A DNA stretch of 64,000 nucleotides, from assembly GCA_023228295.1 (NCBI GenBank), contig JALOBP010000001.1, forward strand, positions 23,039 through 87,038, in the 5' to 3' direction. Source of the stretch: Methanoregula sp. (GTDB taxonomy: Archaea > Halobacteriota > Methanomicrobia > Methanomicrobiales > Methanospirillaceae). The notes below the pieces were generated by a model. It searched no databases. It was not told the DNA's origin and saw only the letters and a program-made list of their open reading frames with translations. This document shows positions 33,431-41,928 of the stretch, one piece after another (the stretch's first letter is position 1; the number at the start of each line of letters is the position of its first letter). Both the position numbers and the translations under genes were made by a program.

Positions 33431-34243
33431 TCAGGTAAGGCCGGGGCTGCCTGAAACACTCCGCTTTTTTATCCGGGCTGAATAGACGATGAGTGCGAGT
33501 TCGCCATCCGGGGTGATGCTGTAGAGTTTTTCCTGCCCGCCTGCCGGATCGGTCTCCTCCCGGACAAGGCTCCACCCGACGAGTACAGATATAATGCGGG
33601 AAAATTCCTCAGGGCGAAGTTCATGCCCGGCCGGCCCCTCCCCCGTATTGCAGACCGGGATCTGCCAGGCCCTGGTCTCATTAAACAGCGTTGCTTCGGG
33701 TACCAGGGTACTTGTTTTCTTTCCCAGCTCCAGTCCCCGGAAGAGAATGGTGAGGATCACGAGGTTGTGCGGATTCGTTGGCAGGTATTTTATGGGAAGG
33801 GTTGGAACGGGGACCCGTCGGGTCGGGGAATTCCCGAATGCATAATAACAGTCCCCCTCTACCCAGAGTGCCATTGAGAACAGTCCCAGCGAGAGCCGTT
33901 TTGGCCCGGCGGAGATATCGAACGAATACCTGGCTTCCGGGTGATCGCTGAATATCCCGAGAACCGGGTCGCGGATTGCATCGAATGTTGCCGCATCGAT
34001 CGTGACCAGAGCACAGGGAATATTGCGCGAGATTGAGATGGCATTTACCTCGTCAACGGCGCTCCGGATCTCGCACTTCCACATTCTTTTCCGGGTATCA
34101 TCCCTTGCGGAATTGGTATAGACCTCCTTTTCTGCAAAGACGATCGTGCTCGTGACGGTCCGGAGGTTCTCAAGGATCGCGGGATAGGTTTTATGGATAT
34201 TGTCTCCCGCGCTGATGATCAGAAAATGCTCCTCCGGATCCAT
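33431..34243 (-). CDS. CARF-like sensor with C-terminal winged helix (candidate regulator)
   Basis: This 270-residue protein has an N-terminal Rossmann-like part, with HFLIISAGDN at its first strand, a helix EKEVYTNSAR..., and a strand-loop DISAGPKRLSLGLFSMAL (residues 109-126) that resembles the conserved N-x-T-G-G-T/R-K element of CARF domains. A winged-helix-like region follows at about 195-262 (RPEEFSRIISVLVGWSLV... KLYSITPDGELAL). CARF-wHTH proteins sense cyclic oligoadenylates in type III CRISPR immunity. No CRISPR genes are in this window, so if the assignment is right this is an orphan sensor. Confidence 0.6.
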   Translation of the reverse strand: MDPEEHFLIISAGDNIHKTYPAILENLRTVTSTIVFAEKEVYTNSARDDTRKRMWKCEIRSAVDEVNAISISRNIPCALVTIDAATFDAIRDPVLGIFSDHPEARYSFDISAGPKRLSLGLFSMALWVEGDCYYAFGNSPTRRVPVPTLPIKYLPTNPHNLVILTILFRGLELGKKTSTLVPEATLFNETRAWQIPVCNTGEGPAGHELRPEEFSRIISVLVGWSLVREETDPAGGQEKLYSITPDGELALIVYSARIKKRSVSGSPGLT

Positions 34244-34310
34244 GAGTAGTATCGGATGTTGGATGATAAATGACTGTCCGGTATTCCGGCTGTAAAACTA
34301 AAAAAGGATT

Positions 34311-36371
34311 TTAGATGAAGATCGGCGCAAGCACGAGCGTCAGCGTAGCAAGGAGCTTGATGAGCACGTGGAGCGATGGGCCGGCGGTATCCTTGAACGG
34401 GTCTCCAACCGTATCACCGATGACTGCTGCCTTGTGGGCCTCGCTCTTCTTGCCGCCATGGACACCGGTCTCGATGTATTTCTTGGCATTGTCCCATGCA
34501 CCGCCGCTGTTATTGAGGATGAGTGCAAGGAGGATGCCCGTGATGGTCGCTACCATGAGGAAGCCGGCAAGGGCCTCGTACTTCATGGTGACACCGATGA
34601 CGATCGGGAACAGGATCACCAGTGCACCGGGAAGGATCATGTTCTTCAGCGCACCCTGGGTCGTGATATCAATGACACGGGCATAGTCGGGCTTTTTGGT
34701 TCCTGCCATAATTGCGGGGTCCCTGAACTGGATCCGGACCTCTTCGATAACATATTGTGCGGTCTTGGAGACTGCCCGGATCGCGAGGCTCGCAAAGAGG
34801 AAGACGAGCATTGCGCCGATGAGTGCCCCGACAAAGACGTTGATGTTTGCCAGGTTGACGACATCGAATGCCTTGCCGGTGAGCTTGGCAATGTCGGCCA
34901 TGTAGGCGTTGAAGAGCAGGAACACCGCGAGGGATGCGCTGCCGATGGCATACCCTTTGGTAAGTGCCTTCGTTGTGTTGCCGGCTGCATCGAGCTTGTC
35001 CATGCGGTGCCTGACTTCGTCAGGGGCCTGGCTCATCTCGACGATACCGCCGGCATTGTCGGCAATAGGGCCGAAGGTGTCCATGGTAAGGACGTAGGCA
35101 CAGACCATCAGCATACCGATGGTTGCAACGGCAGTGCCGTAGAGGCCGCCCTGGGGGATACCGGTCATGGTCCCGCACCAGTACGAGAGGAGGAGGGAAG
35201 CCCCGATAAGGACAGCCGGAACCGCGGTGGTCTCGAGACCGACCGAGAATCCCATGATGATGTTGGTTCCCGCACCGGTCTCAGAGGCATCAGCAATATC
35301 CTTCACCGGCCGGTAGTGGTGGTCGGTGTAGTAGAGGGTGACCATGAGGAAGGCTACCGAAAGGGCAATACCCACGAAACCTGCAAGGACGAAGTACATC
35401 CAACCGGGTGTTGCACCGAGGAGGTAATAGACTCCGCCGGCGAGGAAGATCGCTGAGATGAAGGCGGTAATATAGTATCCGCGGTTCATGGCGTCCATCG
35501 GGTCGGCACCATCGACACCCTTGACGGTAAGGATACCGATCATGCTCGCGAGGAGACCGAGCGAACACATGACAATCGGGAAAAGGATCCCGTTGACACC
35601 GAAGATCGGGAAGAGCGCGACACCGAGGATCATTGCACCGATGTTCTCGGCTGCAGTGGACTCGAAGAGGTCAGCGCCACGCCCTGCACAGTCGCCGACA
35701 TTGTCGCCGACGAGGTCTGCAATGGTGGCCGGGTTCCGGACATCGTCCTCAGGGATACCGGCCTCGACCTTACCGACAATGTCTGCACCGACATCAGCTG
35801 CTTTCGTGTAGATACCGCCACCGAGCTGGGCGAAGAGTGCCACGAACGAAGCACCGAAGGCGAACCCGATGATGACGAACGGGGTGTGGGTCGGGTCTGC
35901 ACCGAGAGCGATATAGGTCAGCGAGACACCGAGGAGTGACATCGAAGTGATGATCAGACCTGAGATTGCCCCGCCGCGGAACGAGAAGTCAAGTGCCTTC
36001 CCGTCGCTGGTCTGCGCTGCTGATGCCGTGCGGATATTGGTCCTGACGGCAATCCACATGGCAACGACGCCGGCAACTGCACTGCAGGCTGAACCGACGA
36101 TAAAAGCGGCTGCCGTAGCGAGGGCAATCGCCTCCTGTCCGGTGAGATAATAAATTGCAAAGATCACCACTGCAGTTACGATGGCAAGCATGGCGATAGT
36201 CGAATACTGGCGCTTGATGAATGCTTCAGCACCCACCCGGATCGCATCGGCGACCTCGCGCATCTTGGGCGTTCCCTCATCCTGTGAGAGGAGGTTACGC
36301 GTCAGGATTGCTGCAAGACCGAGTGCGACGATACAGATCGCAATCACGATTAGTAATACAAAGTCGATCAT
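34311..36371 (-). CDS. hppA: K+-independent membrane proton-translocating pyrophosphatase
   Basis: This 686-residue integral membrane H+-PPase has about 16 membrane spans and the canonical pyrophosphate-binding motifs: DVGADIVGKVEAGIPEDD with LVGDNVGDCAGRGADLFES, DTFGPIADNAGG and DTVGDPFKDTAGPS. The K+-dependence signature is Lys468 and Thr471 in GNTTKALTKGYA, which marks the K+-independent, H+-pumping group. ATG 36371 follows a strong GGAGG site (GGGAGGTC); the open frame reaches 36437 but that part is leader. It is divergent from the Ech hydrogenase operon. It converts PPi to proton motive force, or the reverse. Confidence 0.96.
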   Translation of the reverse strand: MIDFVLLIVIAICIVALGLAAILTRNLLSQDEGTPKMREVADAIRVGAEAFIKRQYSTIAMLAIVTAVVIFAIYYLTGQEAIALATAAAFIVGSACSAVAGVVAMWIAVRTNIRTASAAQTSDGKALDFSFRGGAISGLIITSMSLLGVSLTYIALGADPTHTPFVIIGFAFGASFVALFAQLGGGIYTKAADVGADIVGKVEAGIPEDDVRNPATIADLVGDNVGDCAGRGADLFESTAAENIGAMILGVALFPIFGVNGILFPIVMCSLGLLASMIGILTVKGVDGADPMDAMNRGYYITAFISAIFLAGGVYYLLGATPGWMYFVLAGFVGIALSVAFLMVTLYYTDHHYRPVKDIADASETGAGTNIIMGFSVGLETTAVPAVLIGASLLLSYWCGTMTGIPQGGLYGTAVATIGMLMVCAYVLTMDTFGPIADNAGGIVEMSQAPDEVRHRMDKLDAAGNTTKALTKGYAIGSASLAVFLLFNAYMADIAKLTGKAFDVVNLANINVFVGALIGAMLVFLFASLAIRAVSKTAQYVIEEVRIQFRDPAIMAGTKKPDYARVIDITTQGALKNMILPGALVILFPIVIGVTMKYEALAGFLMVATITGILLALILNNSGGAWDNAKKYIETGVHGGKKSEAHKAAVIGDTVGDPFKDTAGPSLHVLIKLLATLTLVLAPIFI

Positions 36372-36409
36372 TCCATGACCTCCCTGTTGCGCAAGAGGAT
36401 TCCTGTAAA

Positions 36410-36453
36410 CCAGCGGTACGGAACGTATTGTCCGCACGAGATCGTACCGCTGG
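36410..36453 (-). promoter_or_regulatory. Hairpin in the hppA 5' leader
   Basis: An exact 11-bp inverted repeat: CCAGCGGTACG at 36410-36420 pairs with CGTACCGCTGG at 36443-36453, with a 22-base loop. It lies 39-82 bases upstream of the hppA ATG, inside the probable 5' leader. A structure this stable could regulate translation or mRNA decay, or be a protein binding site. No known riboswitch is recognised. Confidence 0.6.
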
Positions 36454-36742
36454 AAAAGGTTCCGGATTACACATCAGGTATATGAATTGGCATCGGCAGC
36501 TGTCTGCCAGACTGGAACCAAAGGAGGGTGCAACGGTTCCCGGGACTCACCCTGAATACTTCCACAACCCATCCTATGAGATCATTAGTGTTTTTTTTGA
36601 ACATTAAACTTTTATCTTCTATTTTCCGGGCTGCACCACATTCTGGTGCGGTTTTTGGTAATTTGATGGGAAAAACAGGCTTCCCCCTCCTTTTTCTATA
36701 ATTGATTTTCTATTAAATCCCCGATCGCGCACAATTCAATAT

Positions 36743-36753
36743 GATTAATAATG
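36743..36753 (+). promoter_or_regulatory. Candidate TATA box for the ech operon
   Basis: GATTAATAATG lies about 40 bp before the echA GTG at 36788. A GGGAGGG ribosome-binding site (36774-36781) follows, 6 bases before GTG. Spacing would place transcription start near 36770. Confidence 0.35.
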
Positions 36754-36787
36754 CAAAATTACAATATTCAGTCCGGGAGGGTATCTG

Positions 36788-38701
36788 GTGCAATTCGTGC
36801 AGCTGTTAGTATTTCTTATCCTGTTTCCACTCATCGCCGCGTTCTTTTTACTGATCGCAAGAAAAGATCTTGAACGCGAATGGATTGTCAAACTGTCCGC
36901 ACTGGCCATTGGCATTGTCAGTGTTTACCTGCTCATCACGACCTATGACAAGGGGACGTTGCTGATATCAGCCATTCCGGCCGAACCGACCGGTCTTGTC
37001 ATGTTCATTCTCGAGATGCTGATCGCCGTCTATATCCTGTATCTTGGTATTAAGCACAAGAAGTGGCTTGTTGTCGGGCTCATCCTTGTCCAGTCCGTGA
37101 TGATGCTGTACTTTGAACTGGTGTATTCCCATTCAGTTCATGTCCAGGCAAACCTGTTCAGCGATGAATTATCCATCATCATGGCACTGATCATCGGCAT
37201 CATCGGCAGCCTCATCTGCGTGTACTCGCTCGGGTACATGAAGTTCTTCCACGAACACCACCCCGAGATGCCGGACAAGCGGACATGGTTCTTTGGGACC
37301 ATGTTCCTCTTCCTGTCCGGGATGTTCGGGCTGGTCTTTTCCAACAATATCATCTGGGTATACTTCTTCTGGGAGATCACCACCCTGTGTTCCTTCCTCC
37401 TGATCGGGTACACGAAGACCGAGGAAGCTACCAATAATGCCTTCCTTGCTCTCTGGATGAACCTGCTTGGCGGCATCGCATTTGCCGGGGCAATCATCTG
37501 GCTTGCTATGTTCGGAAACGGCATCATGGGACTTGATGCATTGACAACAAGCGGAAAAGTCATTGCCCTCATCCCGGCAGCCCTCATCGGCTTTGCCGGG
37601 CTTACCAAGGCAGCCCAGCTCCCGTTCTCCGCATGGCTGGTCGGGGCTATGGTTGCACCTACCCCGGTATCCGCACTCCTTCACTCGAGTACCATGGTCA
37701 AGGCCGGCGTCTATATCATTGTCCGGTTTGCCCCCGTCTTCGATTCAACAGTTACCGGGTACATGATTGCCATGGTGGGTGCGCTCACGTTCCTGCTGGC
37801 ATCGGGAATCGCCATATCCCAGTCCAATGCCAAACGGGTTCTTGCATATTCCACGATTGCCAATCTTGGCCTTATCGTCGCCTGCGCGGGTATCGGCACG
37901 TACGAGGCGATCTGGGCGGCGATCCTCCTGATTGTCTTCCATGCCATCTCGAAGTCGCTCCTCTTCCTTGCCACTGGTACCGTCGAACACCGGATCAAGA
38001 GCCGCGAGATCGACGATATGAACGGCCTCATTGTCCGGATGCCCAAGATCGCCGCGATGATGGTCATCGGTATCGCCGGCATGTTCCTCCTGCCGTTCGG
38101 GATGCTCATCTCCAAATGGGCTGCGATCCGGGCATTCATCGATGCACCGTATGGCTTTGTCTTTGTCATCATGCTCGCATTCGGCAGCGCCCTGACGCTC
38201 TTCTTCTGGGCCAAATGGATGGGCAAGATCATCGCGGTGACGAGTGACAGCAAGAACATCGAAGGAGAGGTAGACCGGAGCGAGTGGGCGGCGCTCGTTT
38301 CCCTTGCCGGGCTCACGTTTGTCACCACGCTCGTCTTCCCGATGCTATCGACCCATCTCCTCGAACCATTCCTCATGACGAACTACGGCCACATCGCGCA
38401 GCTATCGCAGGACAATATCATCATCATGATCCTGATGCTTTTCCTCCTCATGGTGATGCCGCTCTCCATCCTGCTGCCGAAACACAAACACCGGCACCTT
38501 GCGCCGTATATGGGCGGCAGGACAACAACAGCCGACATGCGGTTCTCCGGCTCGCTCGGGGTCCAGAAAAAGACCGTGCTCTCGAATTACTACCTGCAGG
38601 ACTGGTTCGGTGAGAAGAAACTGAAGAGCTGGGGAATCTGGCTCTGCTCGGCCGTGATCTGCATCATGATTCTCTCGGCTGTCTTCCGGGTGGTGATGTG
38701 A
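36788..38701 (+). CDS. echA: Ech hydrogenase, large membrane subunit EchA
   Basis: This 637-residue, roughly 15-span membrane subunit is homologous to the NuoL/MrpA antiporter-like subunit of energy-converting [NiFe] hydrogenases. The central segment with FAGLTKAAQLPFSAWLVGAM and APTPVSALLHSSTMVKAGVY is the hallmark with conserved Lys and His residues. The start is a GTG with a GGGAGGG site upstream. It overlaps echB by one base. In the Ech complex it drives proton or sodium translocation coupled to ferredoxin-dependent H2 turnover. All six ech genes are present in order. Confidence 0.95.
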   Translation: MQFVQLLVFLILFPLIAAFFLLIARKDLEREWIVKLSALAIGIVSVYLLITTYDKGTLLISAIPAEPTGLVMFILEMLIAVYILYLGIKHKKWLVVGLILVQSVMMLYFELVYSHSVHVQANLFSDELSIIMALIIGIIGSLICVYSLGYMKFFHEHHPEMPDKRTWFFGTMFLFLSGMFGLVFSNNIIWVYFFWEITTLCSFLLIGYTKTEEATNNAFLALWMNLLGGIAFAGAIIWLAMFGNGIMGLDALTTSGKVIALIPAALIGFAGLTKAAQLPFSAWLVGAMVAPTPVSALLHSSTMVKAGVYIIVRFAPVFDSTVTGYMIAMVGALTFLLASGIAISQSNAKRVLAYSTIANLGLIVACAGIGTYEAIWAAILLIVFHAISKSLLFLATGTVEHRIKSREIDDMNGLIVRMPKIAAMMVIGIAGMFLLPFGMLISKWAAIRAFIDAPYGFVFVIMLAFGSALTLFFWAKWMGKIIAVTSDSKNIEGEVDRSEWAALVSLAGLTFVTTLVFPMLSTHLLEPFLMTNYGHIAQLSQDNIIIMILMLFLLMVMPLSILLPKHKHRHLAPYMGGRTTTADMRFSGSLGVQKKTVLSNYYLQDWFGEKKLKSWGIWLCSAVICIMILSAVFRVVM

Positions 38702-39564
38702 TGATCGATATCATCATGGCCATCGTTTTTGTCCTCGTGGCTCCCGTTATAGGCGGCCTTGTGGCCGGCATCGACCGGAAGGTCACCGCCCATATGCAGG
38801 GCAGGGTCGGCCCCTCGGTATTCCAGCCCTTCTGGGACGTGGGCAAGCTCTTCGAGAAAGAGAATGCGGTCGTTAATGAGACCCAGATATTCTATGCGAT
38901 CTGCTATGTTCTCTTCATGGCCTTCACCGGGGCGCTCTTCTTCTCCGGAGGGGACCTCCTGCTCGTCATCTTCGCGCTCACGCTCTCCCAGGTCTTCCTT
39001 GTGCTGGGGGCCTTTGCCGCGAATTCGCCCTACAGCTATGTCGGGGCGGAACGCGAACTTCTCCAGATTATGGCCTACGAACCCATGGTCATCCTGACCG
39101 CGGTCGGTATGTTCGTTGCCACCCGGAGTTTCAATGTTGCCGATATCGCAACCACCACGATACCCGTAGTCCTCCTCATCCCCGGCATCTTCCTCGGGTT
39201 CCTCTACACCCTGACTATCAAGCTCCGCAAGTCCCCGTTCGACATCTCCACTTCGCACCATGCCCACCAGGAGATCGTCAAGGGCGTTACTACGGAGTTC
39301 TCCGGCCCGTCGCTTGGCCTCATCGAGATCACGCACTGGTACGAGACGGTGCTCCTCCTCGGGTTCCTCTACCTCTTCTTTGGCTGGAACCCGCTCCTCG
39401 CAGTTGTTGCCGTCATTGTCCTGTATCTCCTCGAGATCCTCATCGACAACACCAACGCCCGTATGCGGTGGCAGTTTGCCGTGAAGAGCGCGTGGCTCGT
39501 TGCCCTTGTTGCAGGTTTTATCAACCTCGCGGCGCTCTACTTCCTCTCAGGAGGCGTATCATGA
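38701..39564 (+). CDS. echB: Ech hydrogenase membrane subunit EchB
   Basis: This 287-residue membrane subunit is homologous to NuoH/complex I subunit 1. Landmarks include GRVGPSVFQPFWDVGKLFEK, AERELLQIMAYEP and RKSPFDISTSHHAHQEIVKG, which form the interface with the soluble arm. Eight or so membrane spans are visible. Its start overlaps the echA stop (a GTG 3 bp earlier is an alternative) and its end overlaps echC by 4 bp. Confidence 0.95.
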   Translation: MIDIIMAIVFVLVAPVIGGLVAGIDRKVTAHMQGRVGPSVFQPFWDVGKLFEKENAVVNETQIFYAICYVLFMAFTGALFFSGGDLLLVIFALTLSQVFLVLGAFAANSPYSYVGAERELLQIMAYEPMVILTAVGMFVATRSFNVADIATTTIPVVLLIPGIFLGFLYTLTIKLRKSPFDISTSHHAHQEIVKGVTTEFSGPSLGLIEITHWYETVLLLGFLYLFFGWNPLLAVVAVIVLYLLEILIDNTNARMRWQFAVKSAWLVALVAGFINLAALYFLSGGVS

Positions 39565-40052
39565 CCTACCTTGCCAAGTCTCCCTGGATCTTCCACTACG
39601 ATGCATCGAGCTGCAATGGCTGCGATATCGAGATCCTTGCCTGCTTAACGCCGATGTACGATGTCGAGCGGTTCGGTATCATCAACACCGGCAACCCCAA
39701 GCATGCCGACATCTTCGTGGTCACCGGCTCGATCAACGAGGCCAACCGCGAGGTCATCCAGAACCTCTACAACCAGATGCCGGACCCCAAAGTCGTGGTC
39801 GCAGTCGGAATCTGCGCCTGTTCCGGCGGCGTCTTCCGCGAATGCTACAATGTAGCCGGAGGAATCGACAAGCTCATCCCGGTCGATGTTTACGTGCCGG
39901 GCTGCGCCGCCCGCCCCGAATCGATCATCGACGGGATCGTGACCGCGCTCGGTGTCCTCGAAGAGAAACGAAGTAAAAATATCCATTCAAAGGTGGTAAC
40001 CGATCACGAGCGTCCGGAACGCCACAACCATGCACAGGGAGGTGCACAATGA
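39561..40052 (+). CDS. echC: Ech hydrogenase small subunit EchC
   Basis: This 163-residue subunit carries the proximal [4Fe-4S] cluster ligands: SSCNGCDIE (Cys18 and Cys21), GICACSGG and PGCAARPE. It is homologous to NuoB and to the [NiFe] hydrogenase small subunits. The ATG at 39561 overlaps the echB stop by 4 bp. The C-terminal tail (rich in His, Glu, Arg) is not conserved in length. It binds EchE and passes electrons from EchF to the NiFe site. Confidence 0.95.
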   Translation: MTYLAKSPWIFHYDASSCNGCDIEILACLTPMYDVERFGIINTGNPKHADIFVVTGSINEANREVIQNLYNQMPDPKVVVAVGICACSGGVFRECYNVAGGIDKLIPVDVYVPGCAARPESIIDGIVTALGVLEEKRSKNIHSKVVTDHERPERHNHAQGGAQ

Positions 40053-40426
40053 TGGAACCACAGACAATCGTCCCGATTAGTGTCGGGGAGGTTGTACCGA
40101 AAGCAGAGCAGGCAAAGAAGGATGGGTACCGCCTTGTCCAGATCGGGTGCACGAAGATCGAAGACAACTTCGAGATCATCTATGTTTACGACAAGGACTA
40201 CAAACTCATCAACTTCCGAATCACCGTGAAACAGGACGACGAAATCCCGAGCATCTCCGGTGTATACTGGGGAGCCTTCGTGTACGAGAACGAGATCCAC
40301 GACCTGTACGGCATTCATGTCGCCGGGATCAACATCGACTTCAAGGGCACGTTCTACAAGACCACGGTCAAGCATCCTTTCAGCGTGACCATTACCAAGG
40401 AGGATGACGCATGTCAAAACAGATAA
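40049..40426 (+). CDS. echD: Ech hydrogenase subunit EchD
   Basis: This 125-residue subunit is homologous to NuoC (30-kDa subunit). The segment SGVYWGAFVYENEIHDLYGIHVAGI is the family signature, shown here as YWGAFVYENEIHDLYGI. It has no cofactor ligands and is thought to scaffold the EchC-EchE interface. The ATG pair at 40049/40052 overlaps the echC stop, and the end overlaps echE by 16 bp. Confidence 0.93.
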   Translation: MMEPQTIVPISVGEVVPKAEQAKKDGYRLVQIGCTKIEDNFEIIYVYDKDYKLINFRITVKQDDEIPSISGVYWGAFVYENEIHDLYGIHVAGINIDFKGTFYKTTVKHPFSVTITKEDDACQNR

Positions 40427-41490
40427 CCATCCCGTTCGGTCCGCAGCACCCGGTACTCCCCGAACCGCTCCATCTCGATCTCGTGCTCGAAGATGAGAAG
40501 GTTGTTGACGTCGTCCCCACCATCGGGTACGTCCACCGGGGCCTCGAGAAACTCGTGGAGAAGCGGGAATATACCGAATATGTCTACATCGCTGAGCGTA
40601 TCTGCGGTATCTGCAGTTTCATCCACAGCCAGACCTACGTGCAGGGCATCGAGCAGATCATGGGCCTTGAGGTCCCCGAGCGGGCGCAGTTCCTCAGGAC
40701 AATCTGGGGTGAATATTCGAGGCTTCACTCGCACCTCCTCTGGCTCGGCTGTTTTGCCGACAGCATGGGGTTCGAGAGCCTTTTCATGAACTCGTGGCGC
40801 CTCCGGGAGCACATCCTTGACGACCTCGAAGCAACAACGGGCGGCCGGGTTATCCAGGGCGTCTGTAAGGTGGGGGGTGTCAGAAAAGATATCGCTCCTG
40901 AGAAACTGGACGAGATGCTCAAGGGACTCAAGGGTCTCGAGCACGAACTCCACGATCTTACCAATGTCTTCCTGCACGACAGTTCGGTAAAGAACCGGCT
41001 CCGGGGCATCGGCAAGCTCAGCAGCGAGGACGCCTATTACCTCGGTGCTGTCGGCCCGACGGCCCGCGGCAGCGGTATTGCCATTGATATCCGTGAGACC
41101 GGCTATGGTGCGTTTGGGAAGATCAATTTCAAACCGGTTGTCGAGCATGACGGCGACTGCTATGCCCGGTGTGCAGTCCGGGCAAATGAAATGTTTGGAT
41201 CCATCGATATCATCGAACAGTGCATAAAGAAAATCCCCGACGGCCCGGTGGACATGAAAGTGACCGGTGCCCCGGACGGCGAGTACTTCTCGCGGGCAGA
41301 ACAGCCCCGGGGCGAAGTTATCCATTACATCAAGGGCAATGGCAAGAAGAACCTTGTAAGGCACCGGGTGCGGACGCCTACGTTCACGAACATCCCGCCG
41401 CTGGTCACGCTCTTAAAGGGCTGCGAGCTTGCGGATGTCCCGGTGATTGTGCTGACAATCGATCCCTGTATCGGCTGTGCGGAGAGGTGA
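40411..41490 (+). CDS. echE: Ech hydrogenase NiFe catalytic subunit EchE
   Basis: This 359-residue subunit binds the NiFe site. Both ligand motifs are intact: RICGICSFIHS (Cys65, Cys68) and DPCIGCAER at the very C-terminus (Cys353, Cys356). So it is a true hydrogenase rather than a complex I-like subunit, which lacks these cysteines. The protein ends three residues after the last Cys with no C-terminal extension, as in Ech enzymes that need no maturation protease. It evolves or oxidises H2 with ferredoxin, coupled to ion translocation. Confidence 0.96.
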   Translation: MSKQITIPFGPQHPVLPEPLHLDLVLEDEKVVDVVPTIGYVHRGLEKLVEKREYTEYVYIAERICGICSFIHSQTYVQGIEQIMGLEVPERAQFLRTIWGEYSRLHSHLLWLGCFADSMGFESLFMNSWRLREHILDDLEATTGGRVIQGVCKVGGVRKDIAPEKLDEMLKGLKGLEHELHDLTNVFLHDSSVKNRLRGIGKLSSEDAYYLGAVGPTARGSGIAIDIRETGYGAFGKINFKPVVEHDGDCYARCAVRANEMFGSIDIIEQCIKKIPDGPVDMKVTGAPDGEYFSRAEQPRGEVIHYIKGNGKKNLVRHRVRTPTFTNIPPLVTLLKGCELADVPVIVLTIDPCIGCAER

Positions 41491-41498
41491 GGAAGCAA

Positions 41499-41900
41499 AT
41501 GACCATTTTCCAGATGACAAAAACTGTCTTAAAGAGCCTCTTCTCCCGCCCGGCAACCCTGATGTACCCGGCAAAGCCGGCGAAAAAGACCGCCAATACC
41601 CGCGGCCACGTGGAGATCGACCCGGCAAAATGCATCACCTGCCGGATGTGCCAGCGGAAGTGCCCGACACAAGCGATCTGCGTTGAGGTCAAGGAGAAGA
41701 CGTGGCAGATCGACCAGATGCGCTGCGTGGTCTGTGCAGTCTGTGTTGATGCCTGCCCCACCAAATGCCTCACCATGGACACCCAGTACCGCCCGGCCAT
41801 GACTGCCCGCGGGGGACTCGAGAAGTTCACCGTGGCAGGGCCAAAAAAGAAAGAACCGGCGGCAGACGCGGCAAAGCCGGCTGATAAGCCAAAAGAATAA
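41499..41900 (+). CDS. echF: Ech hydrogenase ferredoxin-like subunit EchF
   Basis: This 133-residue subunit has two [4Fe-4S] clusters: CITCRMCQRKCPT (Cys45, 48, 51, 55) and CVVCAVCVDACPT (Cys76, 79, 82, 86). It is the entry point for electrons from ferredoxin. The tail is rich in Lys, Ala and Pro. The ATG at 41499 is preceded by GGTGAGGAAGC; an open frame upstream overlaps echE. It ends the operon, with a T-run terminator just after. Confidence 0.95.
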   Translation: MTIFQMTKTVLKSLFSRPATLMYPAKPAKKTANTRGHVEIDPAKCITCRMCQRKCPTQAICVEVKEKTWQIDQMRCVVCAVCVDACPTKCLTMDTQYRPAMTARGGLEKFTVAGPKKKEPAADAAKPADKPKE

Positions 41901-41912
41901 CCCCTCTTTTTA
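41901..41912 (+). terminator. T-run terminator between ech and the PolD gene
   Basis: CCCCTCTTTTTATTCG-like sequence lies 6 bp after the echF stop, in the short gap to the convergent PolD small-subunit gene. It is likely the ech operon terminator. Confidence 0.45.
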
Positions 41913-41928
41913 TTCGTCTGAATCGTTC

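Larger units (their letters stand above)
36372..36787. other. 416-bp divergent hppA-ech intergenic region
   Basis: This region carries both promoters, the hppA leader hairpin at 36410-36453 (listed separately) and a second small dyad, GCACCA with TGGTGC, near 36633-36650. It contains no credible protein gene. AT-rich runs dominate its ech side (36690-36770). Confidence 0.6.

Noticed and set aside
34368..35456. 362-codon plus-strand frame opposite hppA
   Set aside because: Antisense shadow of the pyrophosphatase; its residues show no family features.
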